Virus record (IMG/VR): IMGVR_UViG_3300024265_000051
Coordinates: 1 to 60,771 of that record
Reading direction: 5' to 3' (one strand)
DNA length: 60,771 nt
Source: a virus
Each line of letters begins with the position of its first letter. Positions within the stretch are counted from its first letter, which is position 1. Below the pieces are notes generated by a model. The model worked only from the letters and a program-made list of their open reading frames with translations, searched no databases and was not told the origin of the DNA. Position numbers and translations under genes: made by a program. Below, in pieces: positions 32,585 through 40,098 of the stretch.

Positions 32585-32787
32585 GATCCATTCCTTATAA
32601 AGCTATTAATGATCGAGGAATTGCTTATATCTCCATCGTTAACATCCCATCTATCAGTCCAGTCAGCATGTTGTATTATTGCGTCCAACGCTTCTTCTTC
32701 ATCGTCGAAACCTAGGCAATCCAAGGCTGATAAGGCGTCAAGTACTGGCTGCGGTATTGTTTCTAACTGTCTGCTGTTGGTTATCAT
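32581..32787 (-). CDS. First early gene, acidic protein, 68 aa
   Basis: Start at ATG 32787 (M-I-T-N-S-R-Q) because AAAGGAG lies seven bases upstream; the frame is open further but would begin at the predicted transcription start. Acidic helix pair with D-D-E-E-E-A-L-D and W-T-D-R-W-D. First gene after the minus-strand promoter, so likely the most abundant early product. Small acidic early proteins can mimic DNA, which is inference. Confidence 0.55.
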   Translation of the reverse strand: MITNSRQLETIPQPVLDALSALDCLGFDDEEEALDAIIQHADWTDRWDVNDGDISNSSIINSFIRNGS

Positions 32788-32838
32788 GTTATGCTCCTTT
32801 CCTGTCATATTCTTAAGATATCTCTCACTCATAAGACT

Positions 32839-32867
32839 AAGTTAGCAAAAGGCCTGATAGTTGTCAA
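32839..32867 (-). promoter_or_regulatory. Sigma70-type early promoter, minus strand
   Basis: Minus strand TTGACA (complement of 32862-32867), 17-base spacer, TAACTT (complement of 32839-32844). The -35 is perfect, the -10 is weak. Transcription would start near 32832 and give a leader of about 45 bases before the first early gene. Confidence 0.55.
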
Positions 32868-33618
32868 GCTCATTTCAAGCTTTTCTTTCACTTTTTTTCA
32901 CGCAGCAAAAAGGGTGTGAAAAAAACCGTTGCAGGATTCAGTTTATGGAGGGCGGGAAAGAAAGAGAAACAAAGACCCTGAGAATGAATCAACGTGTACT
33001 ACAGGACGGTAAGAGATCAAGCGTTGCACTCACAGCGAGTTGTTAGGCTTGATCTGTTGCGATGCAGGGCCAAGCAGGCAGCAAAAGCTTGGTTTCAGTC
33101 AATGGCGCTGGTTCGCCCGGAACACTAAGTTTTCGAAAACCTCACTAACACATACTACTACATAACAACAATCAACCAATAGCATATCAATCAACCAATG
33201 CTACGCTAGCCAGAGCAAGGGCTAGCCGCTAGGCCAGTGCCAACGCTATGCCTCTAACGCAAGCGCAGCAGCATAGCGTTATCCAAAGCAATTTCAGCTA
33301 AGCAGCGGAGGGGGACAGCACCATACATTTTATGCACATCGACCCGCAAAGCACTCTGCACTGCAAAGCCTGGCAGCCGCATTGTTTCACACTGCAAACA
33401 CCGGGCAAAGCGGGCCGCAAGGCCTGGCTAGCAACCAGTGCAAACGGAAAGGCAAGCATTGCAAAAGGGGTGGGGGGAGCCCCATGGCGAAATGCGTGTG
33501 CATAGAGGGAGAGAGAAGGATTGTCCCCATCCCGCCTGTTCATCATTAAAAGCCCCTGCCAGCCTTGAATTTGTATTATTCCGTAGCCTTGAATCATAAT
33601 ACTGCAAGGATAAGCCTC
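32868..33618. other. 750-base non-coding control region, possible origin
   Basis: Frames here look spurious (no ribosome sites, odd composition). The stretch is visibly less AT-rich than the coding regions. It holds the palindrome GTTTTCGAAAAC, a 12-bp direct repeat, two perfect inverted repeats and several GCAAAGC copies, between the early and late blocks. This is where a phage origin or a control switch is expected; no known origin type is recognised. Confidence 0.4.
33129..33280. repeat. Cluster of palindromes and direct repeats
   Basis: Seen directly: palindrome GTTTTCGAAAAC (33129-33140); CAATCAACCAAT twice (33169-33180 and 33188-33199, period 19); inverted repeat GCTAGCC/GGCTAGC (33205-33211, 33220-33226); inverted repeat AACGCTATGC/GCATAGCGTT (33242-33251, 33271-33280). 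Direct repeats of this length could be iteron-like protein sites. Function unproven. Confidence 0.6.
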
Positions 33619-33625
33619 TTGACAA
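33561..33625. promoter_or_regulatory. Operator-like direct repeats overlapping a promoter
   Basis: AGCCTTGAAT at 33561-33570 and 33586-33595 (25-base period), and a degenerate third copy from about 33613 that overlaps the -35 TTGACA. The even spacing, on one DNA face every 2.5 turns, suggests protein binding sites controlling the promoter. Confidence 0.4.
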
Positions 33626-33646
33626 TATTTTTATATCTGGTAGTAT
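33619..33646 (+). promoter_or_regulatory. Sigma70-type promoter for structured RNA
   Basis: TTGACA (33619-33624), 16-base spacer, TAGTAT (33641-33646) with TGG just before as an extended -10. A second -10 (TATTAT) lies three bases on. Transcription is expected near 33653. Confidence 0.55.
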
Positions 33647-33652
33647 TATTTA

Positions 33653-33838
33653 TATTAATGGTGGAAGTGAAGGGGGCTGCACCCTTGGCGTTAAGGTTGT
33701 AAAGGCCCACGCCGCACTAAGCTACTCCCTCATTAATATTGTTGCCCCTTATTGGGGATGGATCACGTGGCCTACGGAAAGTTGGCGTTCAAATCAATCT
33801 TTCCGTAGGCTTTCGTCCATCCCGCCCCCCTTGCTTTT
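33653..33838 (+). ncRNA. Structured RNA candidate, about 185 nt
   Basis: No ORF fits. A closing stem AAGGGGGC (33670-33677) with GCCCCCCTT (33824-33832) encloses a side hairpin TGC/GCA+GGCGT/ACGCC (33678-33716) and a long arm GGGATGGA/TCCATCCC (33755-33762, 33816-33823) capped by CCTACGGAAAG/CTTTCCGTAGG (33771-33781, 33799-33809). The 17-base loop contains GGCGT, which could also pair with ACGCC (33709-33713) as a pseudoknot. TTTT after the closing stem hints at an end. Not a family I recognise. Confidence 0.55.
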
Positions 33839-33908
33839 AAACGCCCCGGCCTTACCCCCTGCATTGTTTTTGCTGATGTATTGCATATTAATTTTGCTAA
33901 AAAAGCTA

Positions 33909-33937
33909 TTGACAAATGTGCTTATACGCTGGATAAT
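33909..33937 (+). promoter_or_regulatory. Near-consensus sigma70 promoter for plus-strand genes
   Basis: TTGACA (33909-33914), 17-base spacer, GATAAT (33932-33937): ten of twelve or better consensus bases and ideal spacing. Start near 33944, about 70 bases before the small HTH gene. The strongest promoter seen in the window. Confidence 0.7.
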
Positions 33938-34012
33938 GTATAGAAATGGTCAATTAGCGGCCTTAATTGACGGAAAGCCTACATTATGAAAAAGCGGAGT
34001 TGGAGATACGGG

Positions 34013-34165
34013 ATGAATGATGTGGCTGTGGCTGTTGATGAGAGTATACATACTGTTAGGGATCATAAGAGGAGAGGGGTATTTGATCCTAGTGATTTGC
34101 TTAGTGTTAGCCGGTATGTATGTGGTGTGGTGCTGAAGAAGGAAGCGGGTAAGGATGAAATGTAG
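34013..34165 (+). CDS. Small HTH protein, 50 aa (or 59 aa from 33986)
   Basis: M-N-D-V-A-V-A-V-D-E-S-I-H-T-V-R-D-H-K-R-R-G-V-F is read here in short form; it matches a MerR/excisionase-like HTH pattern (D-V-A...S-x-x-T-V-R...R-G). ATG 34013 has GGAG with a 7-base spacer and is preferred; ATG 33986 adds nine residues with a poor site. First gene behind the strongest promoter, so a good candidate for the regulator of this region, perhaps acting at the repeats upstream. It overlaps the next gene by 11 bases. Confidence 0.55.
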   Translation: MNDVAVAVDESIHTVRDHKRRGVFDPSDLLSVSRYVCGVVLKKEAGKDEM

Positions 34166-34376
34166 AGATTGCAATGATGGTGAGAGGCTTGGTGCATTGT
34201 CATATGCTCAAGGGTTGAGTGATCACGGAGGTTATTTCAGATGGAGTATATCATGTAGTGAATGTGGTAAGTCTACTTTGAGGCATATAAATTTACATGA
34301 TGCGCTTGATGCTTGGAACAGGATAAATAATATTCCTGGTCTGAATTGGTTTTTTCATAATAGGAGCAAGCTATGA
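34155..34376 (+). CDS. Lar-like zinc-ribbon protein, 73 aa
   Basis: C-R-D-C near the start, then W-S-I-S-C-S-E-C-G-K and D-A-L-D-A-W-N-R-I-N. The order zinc ribbon, then A-x-x-A-W-N-R is the pattern of the restriction-alleviation Lar family. Lar proteins protect phage DNA by changing host type I restriction enzyme activity. Assignment is by pattern only. Overlaps both neighbours. Confidence 0.55.
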   Translation: MKCRDCNDGERLGALSYAQGLSDHGGYFRWSISCSECGKSTLRHINLHDALDAWNRINNIPGLNWFFHNRSKL

Positions 34377-34780
34377 GTGAAGACTTGTGTGGATGTGGAA
34401 AGCCTGTCAGATACACTACAACGGATGGGAGAGGTGCTTGCAATAAATATGGCAGATGCCCTACATACGAAGAACTTAGCGATAAGCTGGCAGACGCTAA
34501 AGCTGATTTGCATGTATTGAAGGAACGTATTTCTGATATTTTAAATGCAAGAGAGGTCAGCATATCCTCATTTAACAAGAACAATGAATATAGTTTGCAA
34601 GATTTAGCTTTTCCTATTGATGTAAAGTGCAGTGATTGCGGATGTGGTGCAATACTTGTTGTTGCTTTTAAAAGGGAACGTATATATTGCCATAAATGCA
34701 AGAAGTCTACATTAAATCACAGGCTTTGGATTCGAGAAGGTATGGCTTTACATTGCTGGAGGAAGATGAATGAAAAGTGA
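34373..34780 (+). CDS. Double zinc-ribbon protein, 135 aa
   Basis: First Cys set C-G-C-G-K ... C-N-K ... C, then a helix, then a second ribbon C-S-D-C-G-C-G / Y-C-H-K-C-K-K followed by A-L-H-C-W-R-K-M-N, a Lar-like ending. Possibly a fusion of a short zinc unit with a Lar-like domain. Start supported by GGAGCAAG; coupled by 4-base overlap to the gene before it. Confidence 0.5.
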   Translation: MSEDLCGCGKPVRYTTTDGRGACNKYGRCPTYEELSDKLADAKADLHVLKERISDILNAREVSISSFNKNNEYSLQDLAFPIDVKCSDCGCGAILVVAFKRERIYCHKCKKSTLNHRLWIREGMALHCWRKMNEK

Positions 34781-35177
34781 AATCACGCCAGAAGTAATTG
34801 AAACGTATAACAAGATTAACGTACCTATAGAAGAAATACCTAGTTACAGCATCAAGCGTTTCCTCGAAAGAAGAAGGGATATGTGCGTTATATTTTCAAC
34901 ACATACTGAAAATGAAGTCTGGACAAAATCGATATTGCAGATAAAAAATAATTCTAGTGGTCCAAATGATGATTTACTTAATCCTAGTGAAACTTTGTTT
35001 GATTCGTGTAATGAGATAGACGTACAGAAAGAAAAAAATATGAAAAGCCCTAGAGAGCCTAGTCTTGAGGAACTGAATTCTATCAGAGCGGAATTATTTA
35101 CTGCTGAAAGCACTGACGAGAATATGAGGAAGATAAAAGCTATTGATATTCAGATTGCGAGGTTGACAAATGAATGA
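34770..35177 (+). CDS. Hypothetical protein, 135 aa
   Basis: Two parts: an N-terminal alpha/beta region with R-R-R-D, and a C-terminal helix (S-L-E-E-L-N-S-I-R-A-E-L). GGAGG before the ATG. No family recognised. Confidence 0.5.
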   Translation: MKSEITPEVIETYNKINVPIEEIPSYSIKRFLERRRDMCVIFSTHTENEVWTKSILQIKNNSSGPNDDLLNPSETLFDSCNEIDVQKEKNMKSPREPSLEELNSIRAELFTAESTDENMRKIKAIDIQIARLTNE

Positions 35178-35397
35178 CATATGCTTTGCAGTGTTTACTG
35201 AGTACGAGGAAATCAGGCCGTATACTATTGCCAAGACAGCTAGCGAAGCTTTCTTGAGACATATTAGTTACAAAGAATTGACTGTATATCCAATTGATCT
35301 TTCTGGCGGAGATTGCATTGGTAAGTTTAATTTTTCTGATATAAAGGCTGGAGAAGTTGAGAATGTTGAATGGGTGGCAGGATGGAGAGCGAAATGA
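35170..35397 (+). CDS. Hypothetical protein, 75 aa
   Basis: Small alpha/beta protein, F-A-V-F-T-E-Y-E-E-I at the start and W-V-A-G-W-R-A-K at the end. GAGG before the start, 8-base overlap with the previous gene. Function unknown. Confidence 0.5.
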   Translation: MNDICFAVFTEYEEIRPYTIAKTASEAFLRHISYKELTVYPIDLSGGDCIGKFNFSDIKAGEVENVEWVAGWRAK

Positions 35398-35600
35398 AGA
35401 AATATATGTTATGTACTGTAGACGGAATTAATGGTTATATTTTTGCAACAGGACTTAGGGTAACTGAATCAGGAGCAGTGATTTTTTATGATAATACTGA
35501 TGATCCCGATAATATTAATAATGATAATATAGTGAGAGTAGTACCTGCTCACATATACAGAAAGATAGTATTAGAAAAGGAAACAGAAAATGCAGAATGA
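35394..35600 (+). CDS. Hypothetical protein, 68 aa
   Basis: Start at ATG 35394 because it overlaps the previous stop as ATGA. Strand-rich; acidic [13 protein letters not shown] stretch may bind metal. Function unknown. Confidence 0.5.
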   Translation: MKKYMLCTVDGINGYIFATGLRVTESGAVIFYDNTDDPDNINNDNIVRVVPAHIYRKIVLEKETENAE

Positions 35601-35739
35601 CTCTTACGAGAAAGTTAAGAAACGGCATTGGTCAGGCGGCACGCTTGTCAGGGAAGAGAAGAAAATAGGCAGGAATGACAGATGCCCATGCGGATCAGGC
35701 AGGAAATACAAGAAGTGTTGCTTAATAGGAAATAGATAA
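35590..35739 (+). CDS. SEC-C motif zinc protein, 49 aa
   Basis: Short gene. It ends [19 protein letters not shown], which is the SEC-C motif that ends SecA and many other proteins and binds one zinc. The N-terminal 25 residues are basic with no other domain. It overlaps both neighbours, 11 bases on the 5' side and a TAATG join on the 3' side. It may bind SecB, ribosomes or RNA as other SEC-C units do; in a phage with many signal-peptide genes the export link deserves attention but is not shown. Confidence 0.8.
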   Translation: MQNDSYEKVKKRHWSGGTLVREEKKIGRNDRCPCGSGRKYKKCCLIGNR

Positions 35740-36101
35740 TGATTGATATTGATACATGTAAATTTGAGGACAGTACATTCATACAGCAGGGGAAAACGTG
35801 GTCAGCTCCTTATCTTTATAAATGCGCTGAAGAACAAAAATGCAAGACTTTTAAACTTAATCTTGATCACTACGATTTAACATATAAAAGGTTTGCTGGT
35901 TGTACCAGAGTTGTTGATATAGCGTATCACTGCAAAAGAATAAATGATAGTGATTTGAGTCATCCTATTCTTTTGGGTCCTTACGGAGCACTTGTAGATG
36001 GATATCATAGAATTGCTAAAGCATTAATGATTAGACAAAAGACTATACTTGCAATCAAATTAAAAGATTGGCCTGAACCTGACGGAGTTGATAATGATTA
36101 A
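35739..36101 (+). CDS. ParB/Srx-like protein, 120 aa
   Basis: The C-terminal half has H-P-I-L-L-G-P-Y-G-A-L-V-D-G-Y-H-R-I-A-K-A-L, close to the D-G-x-H-R core of the ParB/sulfiredoxin-like nuclease fold. The first half is alpha/beta with several Cys. ParB-fold proteins act as CTP-dependent clamps, nucleases or nucleotide enzymes; here the role is unknown. Start by TAATG coupling. Confidence 0.6.
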   Translation: MIDIDTCKFEDSTFIQQGKTWSAPYLYKCAEEQKCKTFKLNLDHYDLTYKRFAGCTRVVDIAYHCKRINDSDLSHPILLGPYGALVDGYHRIAKALMIRQKTILAIKLKDWPEPDGVDND

Positions 36102-36471
36102 TATAATTGTAAAGGACGGAACGCTTCCAAGCCATGTTAAGAATATTTGCAATGACCCCATAGAGGCTGACGGCATAGCTCCTGAAGAAGTGCTTAAAAG
36201 GGAGTTGTTTGAGCTTGAAAAAGATATAATGCTGAAAGAGTATGACGAACTAAGGAAATTGAAAGTCAAGTGTGATATCGTATATAATGAAAAGATAAGT
36301 AAGAAGACTGTTGTAAGAGGCGTGTATAAGAATGAGATTTTTGTTGTTTATATGAATTGGATTGTTAATGAGAAAACTATGGAACATGCAGGGCTTTTAA
36401 CTACGAGATTCAAAGGAGAGGATCACGAATATAGAAAACCATCGGAGGTGTTGAATGTCAAAAGATTGTGA
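36094..36471 (+). CDS. Hypothetical protein, 125 aa
   Basis: ATG 36094 with GGAG upstream is preferred over a TTG start. An N-terminal strand and a charged helix (L-F-E-L-E-K-D-I-M-L-K-E-Y) lead to a strand-rich region. No family recognised; 8-base overlap with the ParB-like gene. Confidence 0.5.
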   Translation: MINIIVKDGTLPSHVKNICNDPIEADGIAPEEVLKRELFELEKDIMLKEYDELRKLKVKCDIVYNEKISKKTVVRGVYKNEIFVVYMNWIVNEKTMEHAGLLTTRFKGEDHEYRKPSEVLNVKRL

Positions 36472-36643
36472 TATAAAGATTAGAGCCAAGAACTCTATGT
36501 ATATTATAAGTGCTGAAAGCCATAGAGCAAAATTATTTATGGGTAACCTTTACAAAGAAGATATGATCAGAATTGATCCGTCTTGTATAGAGATTTATGT
36601 TGATATGATTACAAACGAAGGATTTGAAATCTGCCATGAATGA
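36455..36643 (+). CDS. Hypothetical protein, 62 aa
   Basis: Small alpha/beta protein with a GGAGG site before it; ends I-C-H-E. It overlaps the next gene by 8 bases. Function unknown. Confidence 0.5.
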   Translation: MSKDCDIKIRAKNSMYIISAESHRAKLFMGNLYKEDMIRIDPSCIEIYVDMITNEGFEICHE

Positions 36644-37658
36644 AAAATGTATCCGAAAGCCATACATTGCAAACAGAAACAAGCCATGTATTTGGCAGCA
36701 GCATTTTAAGAAATATAATCCTAGTATAGGTCCAACATCTAAGGCGCAGATAATGGCTGTTAGAAGAATTTTATTCTGGCCTCCAGACTCACCTTTACCT
36801 AGATGTCATGCAAAGGTGAGATCATTTGTTAAGAAGAGAGAAGCGCAGGGCGACTATTCGCATTCTGCCAGAAACCATATTTGTGACGTATGTAGATGCA
36901 CTAAAACTGCTGGATCAAAAACTAAAGGTAATTTCTACGGGCTAGGCCCTGAGACAGGACACCTCGGAGTAGGATATTGTTTAAGGTGTGAGAATTCCAG
37001 ACAGCACAGGTCTTACAGTTTTGCAAAGAATCAATTAAGAGATCTACAAATATACGGAAAGGCAAGTATGGATAGCGAAAGATATCTAGCAGTTACAAAG
37101 GAAGAAGCTGAAATAGCTGAAGTTAGTCTCAGAGCAAAGGAAGATATAGCATTGATGGCTGAGACCCTTCATGAATTTAAGCGTAGCCTTGATCAGGAAA
37201 AAGCTGACGAACTTGCAACGCTTCCAATACTTAGAGAGATATTAGATAGGTTGCAGAATGTTGAATGTATAGATAAAGAGACTGGTGAATATCTCAGAGA
37301 CCAATTGTTTGACGCAATACTGGTTAGGGAACAACTGACAGAAATGACTAAAGTGGGTCCTGTTCCCATGACTGATAAAACAAAAATAGATATTAAACTT
37401 AAAATGGCTGATATAATATCTAAGTGCTCAATGAGGCATTTTAAAATGGATTCATCTGATTATGTTCATTACGATGAACTCGCAGCCAGAATGCATAAAA
37501 TGATTTCACTTTGCAAGAGATTAGTATTCAAAGCATTTGAGCTTGGTAAAAATGAGAAAGCTGGAAAAGAAATAGAGCCTATTGGAGTGATTCAGGAGGA
37601 CGTAGTTAAAGGCCTGAAAGATATATGGAAGAATACAAAAACAGGAATGAGGGAATAA
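36636..37658 (+). CDS. Zinc-finger and helical protein, possible small terminase or regulator, 340 aa
   Basis: Start at ATG 36636 rather than the upstream TTG. The first 130 residues contain a zinc module (H-I-C-D-V-C-R-C, then Y-C-L-R-C-E-N). The rest is helical with a long acidic/leucine region. It lies close before the large terminase, separated by one methyltransferase gene, so it could be a small terminase subunit, but no HTH is clear. TAATG joins it to the methyltransferase gene. Confidence 0.45.
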   Translation: MNEKCIRKPYIANRNKPCIWQQHFKKYNPSIGPTSKAQIMAVRRILFWPPDSPLPRCHAKVRSFVKKREAQGDYSHSARNHICDVCRCTKTAGSKTKGNFYGLGPETGHLGVGYCLRCENSRQHRSYSFAKNQLRDLQIYGKASMDSERYLAVTKEEAEIAEVSLRAKEDIALMAETLHEFKRSLDQEKADELATLPILREILDRLQNVECIDKETGEYLRDQLFDAILVREQLTEMTKVGPVPMTDKTKIDIKLKMADIISKCSMRHFKMDSSDYVHYDELAARMHKMISLCKRLVFKAFELGKNEKAGKEIEPIGVIQEDVVKGLKDIWKNTKTGMRE

Positions 37659-38146
37659 TGCATGCTGAATCATTAGAACTTATGAAAGGGTTTGTAGGCA
37701 CTTATATAGACAATAATTTTGATGAAAACGTATTAGATGTAGGTTCATTTGATGTTAATGGAAGTTATAGAGAACTCTTTAACCATTTCGAAGCTTATAC
37801 AGGAGTTGACATTGTAGAAGGCCCTAACGTTGACAAAGTTGTTCCTGCAGGATTATTCAGTCAGTACCTTGATAAATATGATATAGTGGTATCTGGTAAC
37901 ACTATAGAACATTGTATTAATCCATTTTCATTTATAGAAGATATAGATTCTGTTTTGAAGTCTGGTGGATATTGTTGTATAATAACTCCTACTAAGATTG
38001 ACATACATAGTCATCCGATAGATTGCTGGAGGATTTTGCCTGACGGAATGAAAATATTGTTTAAGCACGTCGGGTGGGAAATAGAGGTTTGTGAAATCTA
38101 TAAAGGCCAGCATGATGATTGCATAGGCATAGCAAGGAAACCTTAA
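37658..38146 (+). CDS. SAM-dependent methyltransferase, 162 aa
   Basis: Start at 37658 by TAATG coupling and a GAGGG site. V-L-D-V-G-S-F (motif I), Y-T-G-V-D-I (acidic end of strand 2), and I-V-V-S-G-N-T-I-E-H (motif IV region) mark a class I methyltransferase of the type 11 kind, though shorter than usual. Such enzymes often modify sugars or small molecules. It lies between a zinc protein and the terminase, not near DNA-modification genes. With the glycosyltransferase and reductase it may act on glycans; this is speculation. Confidence 0.7.
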   Translation: MHAESLELMKGFVGTYIDNNFDENVLDVGSFDVNGSYRELFNHFEAYTGVDIVEGPNVDKVVPAGLFSQYLDKYDIVVSGNTIEHCINPFSFIEDIDSVLKSGGYCCIITPTKIDIHSHPIDCWRILPDGMKILFKHVGWEIEVCEIYKGQHDDCIGIARKP

Positions 38147-40098
38147 TGGACGTATTTGACAGGCTAAATGAAGATCTAGATAGGATCGCAGATGGCGATC
38201 AAGAGGCTCATGCTTTTTACTTCTTCGAACCATGGGATGTAGAGAAGAGACCTGAAGAAATAATTGCAAAGGCTCTCGAAGACGGAATAGACCTCAGAGA
38301 TCCGGACTTCATAAGATATGTAGGACAAGACCCGCACCAATTTCAGTCAGGTTACATGTTATCTATAAATAAGTTAAGGATAATGCTTGGTGGTTCTCAG
38401 ATAGGAAAATCATTTGCTCCTAAAATAGAAACAGCAATAATGACTACCGGAGAAATTCCATTTTCTTTAAGGTATGATTTAGGTGTAGATACAAAGATAA
38501 AGAGAAAAACAACTAAAGAGAATATTTTAAGGTTCGGTAGATTTGATTCAAGTTCGGGAGAATTTATAGATTTCAATTGGAAGTCTCCTGAATCAAAAGG
38601 TTGGAAGGAATGGGATTGCGGTAATATAATTGGTGTAGGTGTATATCCTCAAGAAAAGATAGCTCCTCCTGGCTCTCAAATATGGATAGGAACATTCAAA
38701 GAGGCAAAGGTTAATTATTGGTGGCCTAGTGTTGCGGAAAATTTATATAAAGAATTTCCTGAATCATTTTACGACAGGACAAGAGGGAATAAAGGAACAA
38801 ACAAACAAGATGGAATTGTATACGCAGATAGAGACTGCCTAGTAAAATTTATAACTTATGAGCAGGGTCATGATAGATTTGAAGCTAAAATGGCATGGAG
38901 CTATATCGGTGATGAGGAAATGCCTAACTCAGACATTTGGCATTCAGCACAGGAGCATGCCAAATTCAGAAGCATTGTTATGACACCTCTTAACGGTATA
39001 ACGTGGTCAAAGAAATTGATCTTTCCTAAGAACAGAAATAAAGACATACAAGTTTTTCACGCAACTCAATATGATTCACCCTACCAAGATAAAGAAGATA
39101 TAGAAATAAAACGAAAAGGTATGGAGTCTTGGTACAGGGGTTCAAGGTGTTGGGGATTCTTCACAGAAATAAAGGGTGAGCCTTTTTATGACAGAAAGAA
39201 AATATTAAAATGGATAGCGTCTTATAGTAGAGTTTACGAATGGAAGAAATTTCAACCATCTAAAACTTATCATGAAATGATTAGCAAGCCTCATATAACT
39301 CATTTGCCTGGTTTAATGGATACTCCAGTTAATTCTGTATTGTGTTCTCAAACAAATAAAATGAATACTTGGAGAGTTTACGAAGACCCTATACCGGGCG
39401 TGGGTTATGTATTAACTATAGATCCTTCTGAAGGAGCAGAGACACCTGAAGCAGTAGGAGACATATGTGCTGCTACAATGTCAAGACCACCTATGAAGGA
39501 AAAGGAAGAAATAAAGCCTGTCATGGTAGCCACTATAAGATCCACTCTGGAAACGATTCAGTTTGCTAGAGTATGTTCATACGGATTAAGACATTATAAC
39601 AACGCATTACTTGCTCCTGAACATGGCAGAGGATCAGCAAATGCTACTCTAAAGCTTGAATTAGATGAATACCCGTACTGGTATTTCCTTACAACAACTC
39701 AAGACTCTACAGGCAAGCAGAGAGAGAAAAAAGGATTCGATGTAAACTCAGCAACAAGAGACATTATATTTGAATTAGTGAGAGATTGGCTTGACGATTT
39801 CGAAGAAGATGAATATCCTTATATACCAGACGAACCATTGTTAAAGGAACTTGCTGCAGCTGTACTTTCAGTTAAAGGAGAAAAAAAACGTTGTGATCAT
39901 ACGAGTGAAGGAACACTTGATTCTGCTATAACTTTTGGAATAATGTGTTATATTTATAAATTCGATGCAAATCAAATAAGATGTAATGTTGAGTACACTG
40001 CAAAGAAGAAAGCCATCTCTAGGTTTAAAAAACAACCTCTTCAGCAGAAAGCTCCTTGCGGAATGAGTTCAATAGGATATAGAAACGGAGGAACCTGA
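38146..40098 (+). CDS. terL: Terminase large subunit, 650 aa
   Basis: ATPase motor with Walker A G-G-S-Q-I-G-K-S at 82-89 and Walker B region Y-I-G-D-E-E-M ending in Asp256-Glu257. The RNase H-like nuclease domain has Asp426 (T-I-D-P-S-E-G), Glu492 (A-P-E-H-G) and Asp592 (L-D-S-A-I-T). These cut and pump DNA into the procapsid. 650 aa is on the long side for TerL. TAATG and TGATG joins link it with the methyltransferase and the portal. Confidence 0.9.
   Translation: MDVFDRLNEDLDRIADGDQEAHAFYFFEPWDVEKRPEEIIAKALEDGIDLRDPDFIRYVGQDPHQFQSGYMLSINKLRIMLGGSQIGKSFAPKIETAIMTTGEIPFSLRYDLGVDTKIKRKTTKENILRFGRFDSSSGEFIDFNWKSPESKGWKEWDCGNIIGVGVYPQEKIAPPGSQIWIGTFKEAKVNYWWPSVAENLYKEFPESFYDRTRGNKGTNKQDGIVYADRDCLVKFITYEQGHDRFEAKMAWSYIGDEEMPNSDIWHSAQEHAKFRSIVMTPLNGITWSKKLIFPKNRNKDIQVFHATQYDSPYQDKEDIEIKRKGMESWYRGSRCWGFFTEIKGEPFYDRKKILKWIASYSRVYEWKKFQPSKTYHEMISKPHITHLPGLMDTPVNSVLCSQTNKMNTWRVYEDPIPGVGYVLTIDPSEGAETPEAVGDICAATMSRPPMKEKEEIKPVMVATIRSTLETIQFARVCSYGLRHYNNALLAPEHGRGSANATLKLELDEYPYWYFLTTTQDSTGKQREKKGFDVNSATRDIIFELVRDWLDDFEEDEYPYIPDEPLLKELAAAVLSVKGEKKRCDHTSEGTLDSAITFGIMCYIYKFDANQIRCNVEYTAKKKAISRFKKQPLQQKAPCGMSSIGYRNGGT

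Noticed and set aside
32861-33046. Short plus-strand frame in the control region
   Set aside because: No ribosome site, overlaps the minus promoter, composition unlike nearby genes.
33298-33597. Minus-strand 99-aa frame, rich in Cys, Ala and Pro
   Set aside because: No Shine-Dalgarno, odd amino-acid mix, lies in a repeat-rich non-coding stretch with no coupling to other genes.
33782-33798. T-loop-like GTTCAAATC in the structured RNA
   Set aside because: Flanks cannot form a T stem, so it is not a tRNA or tmRNA.
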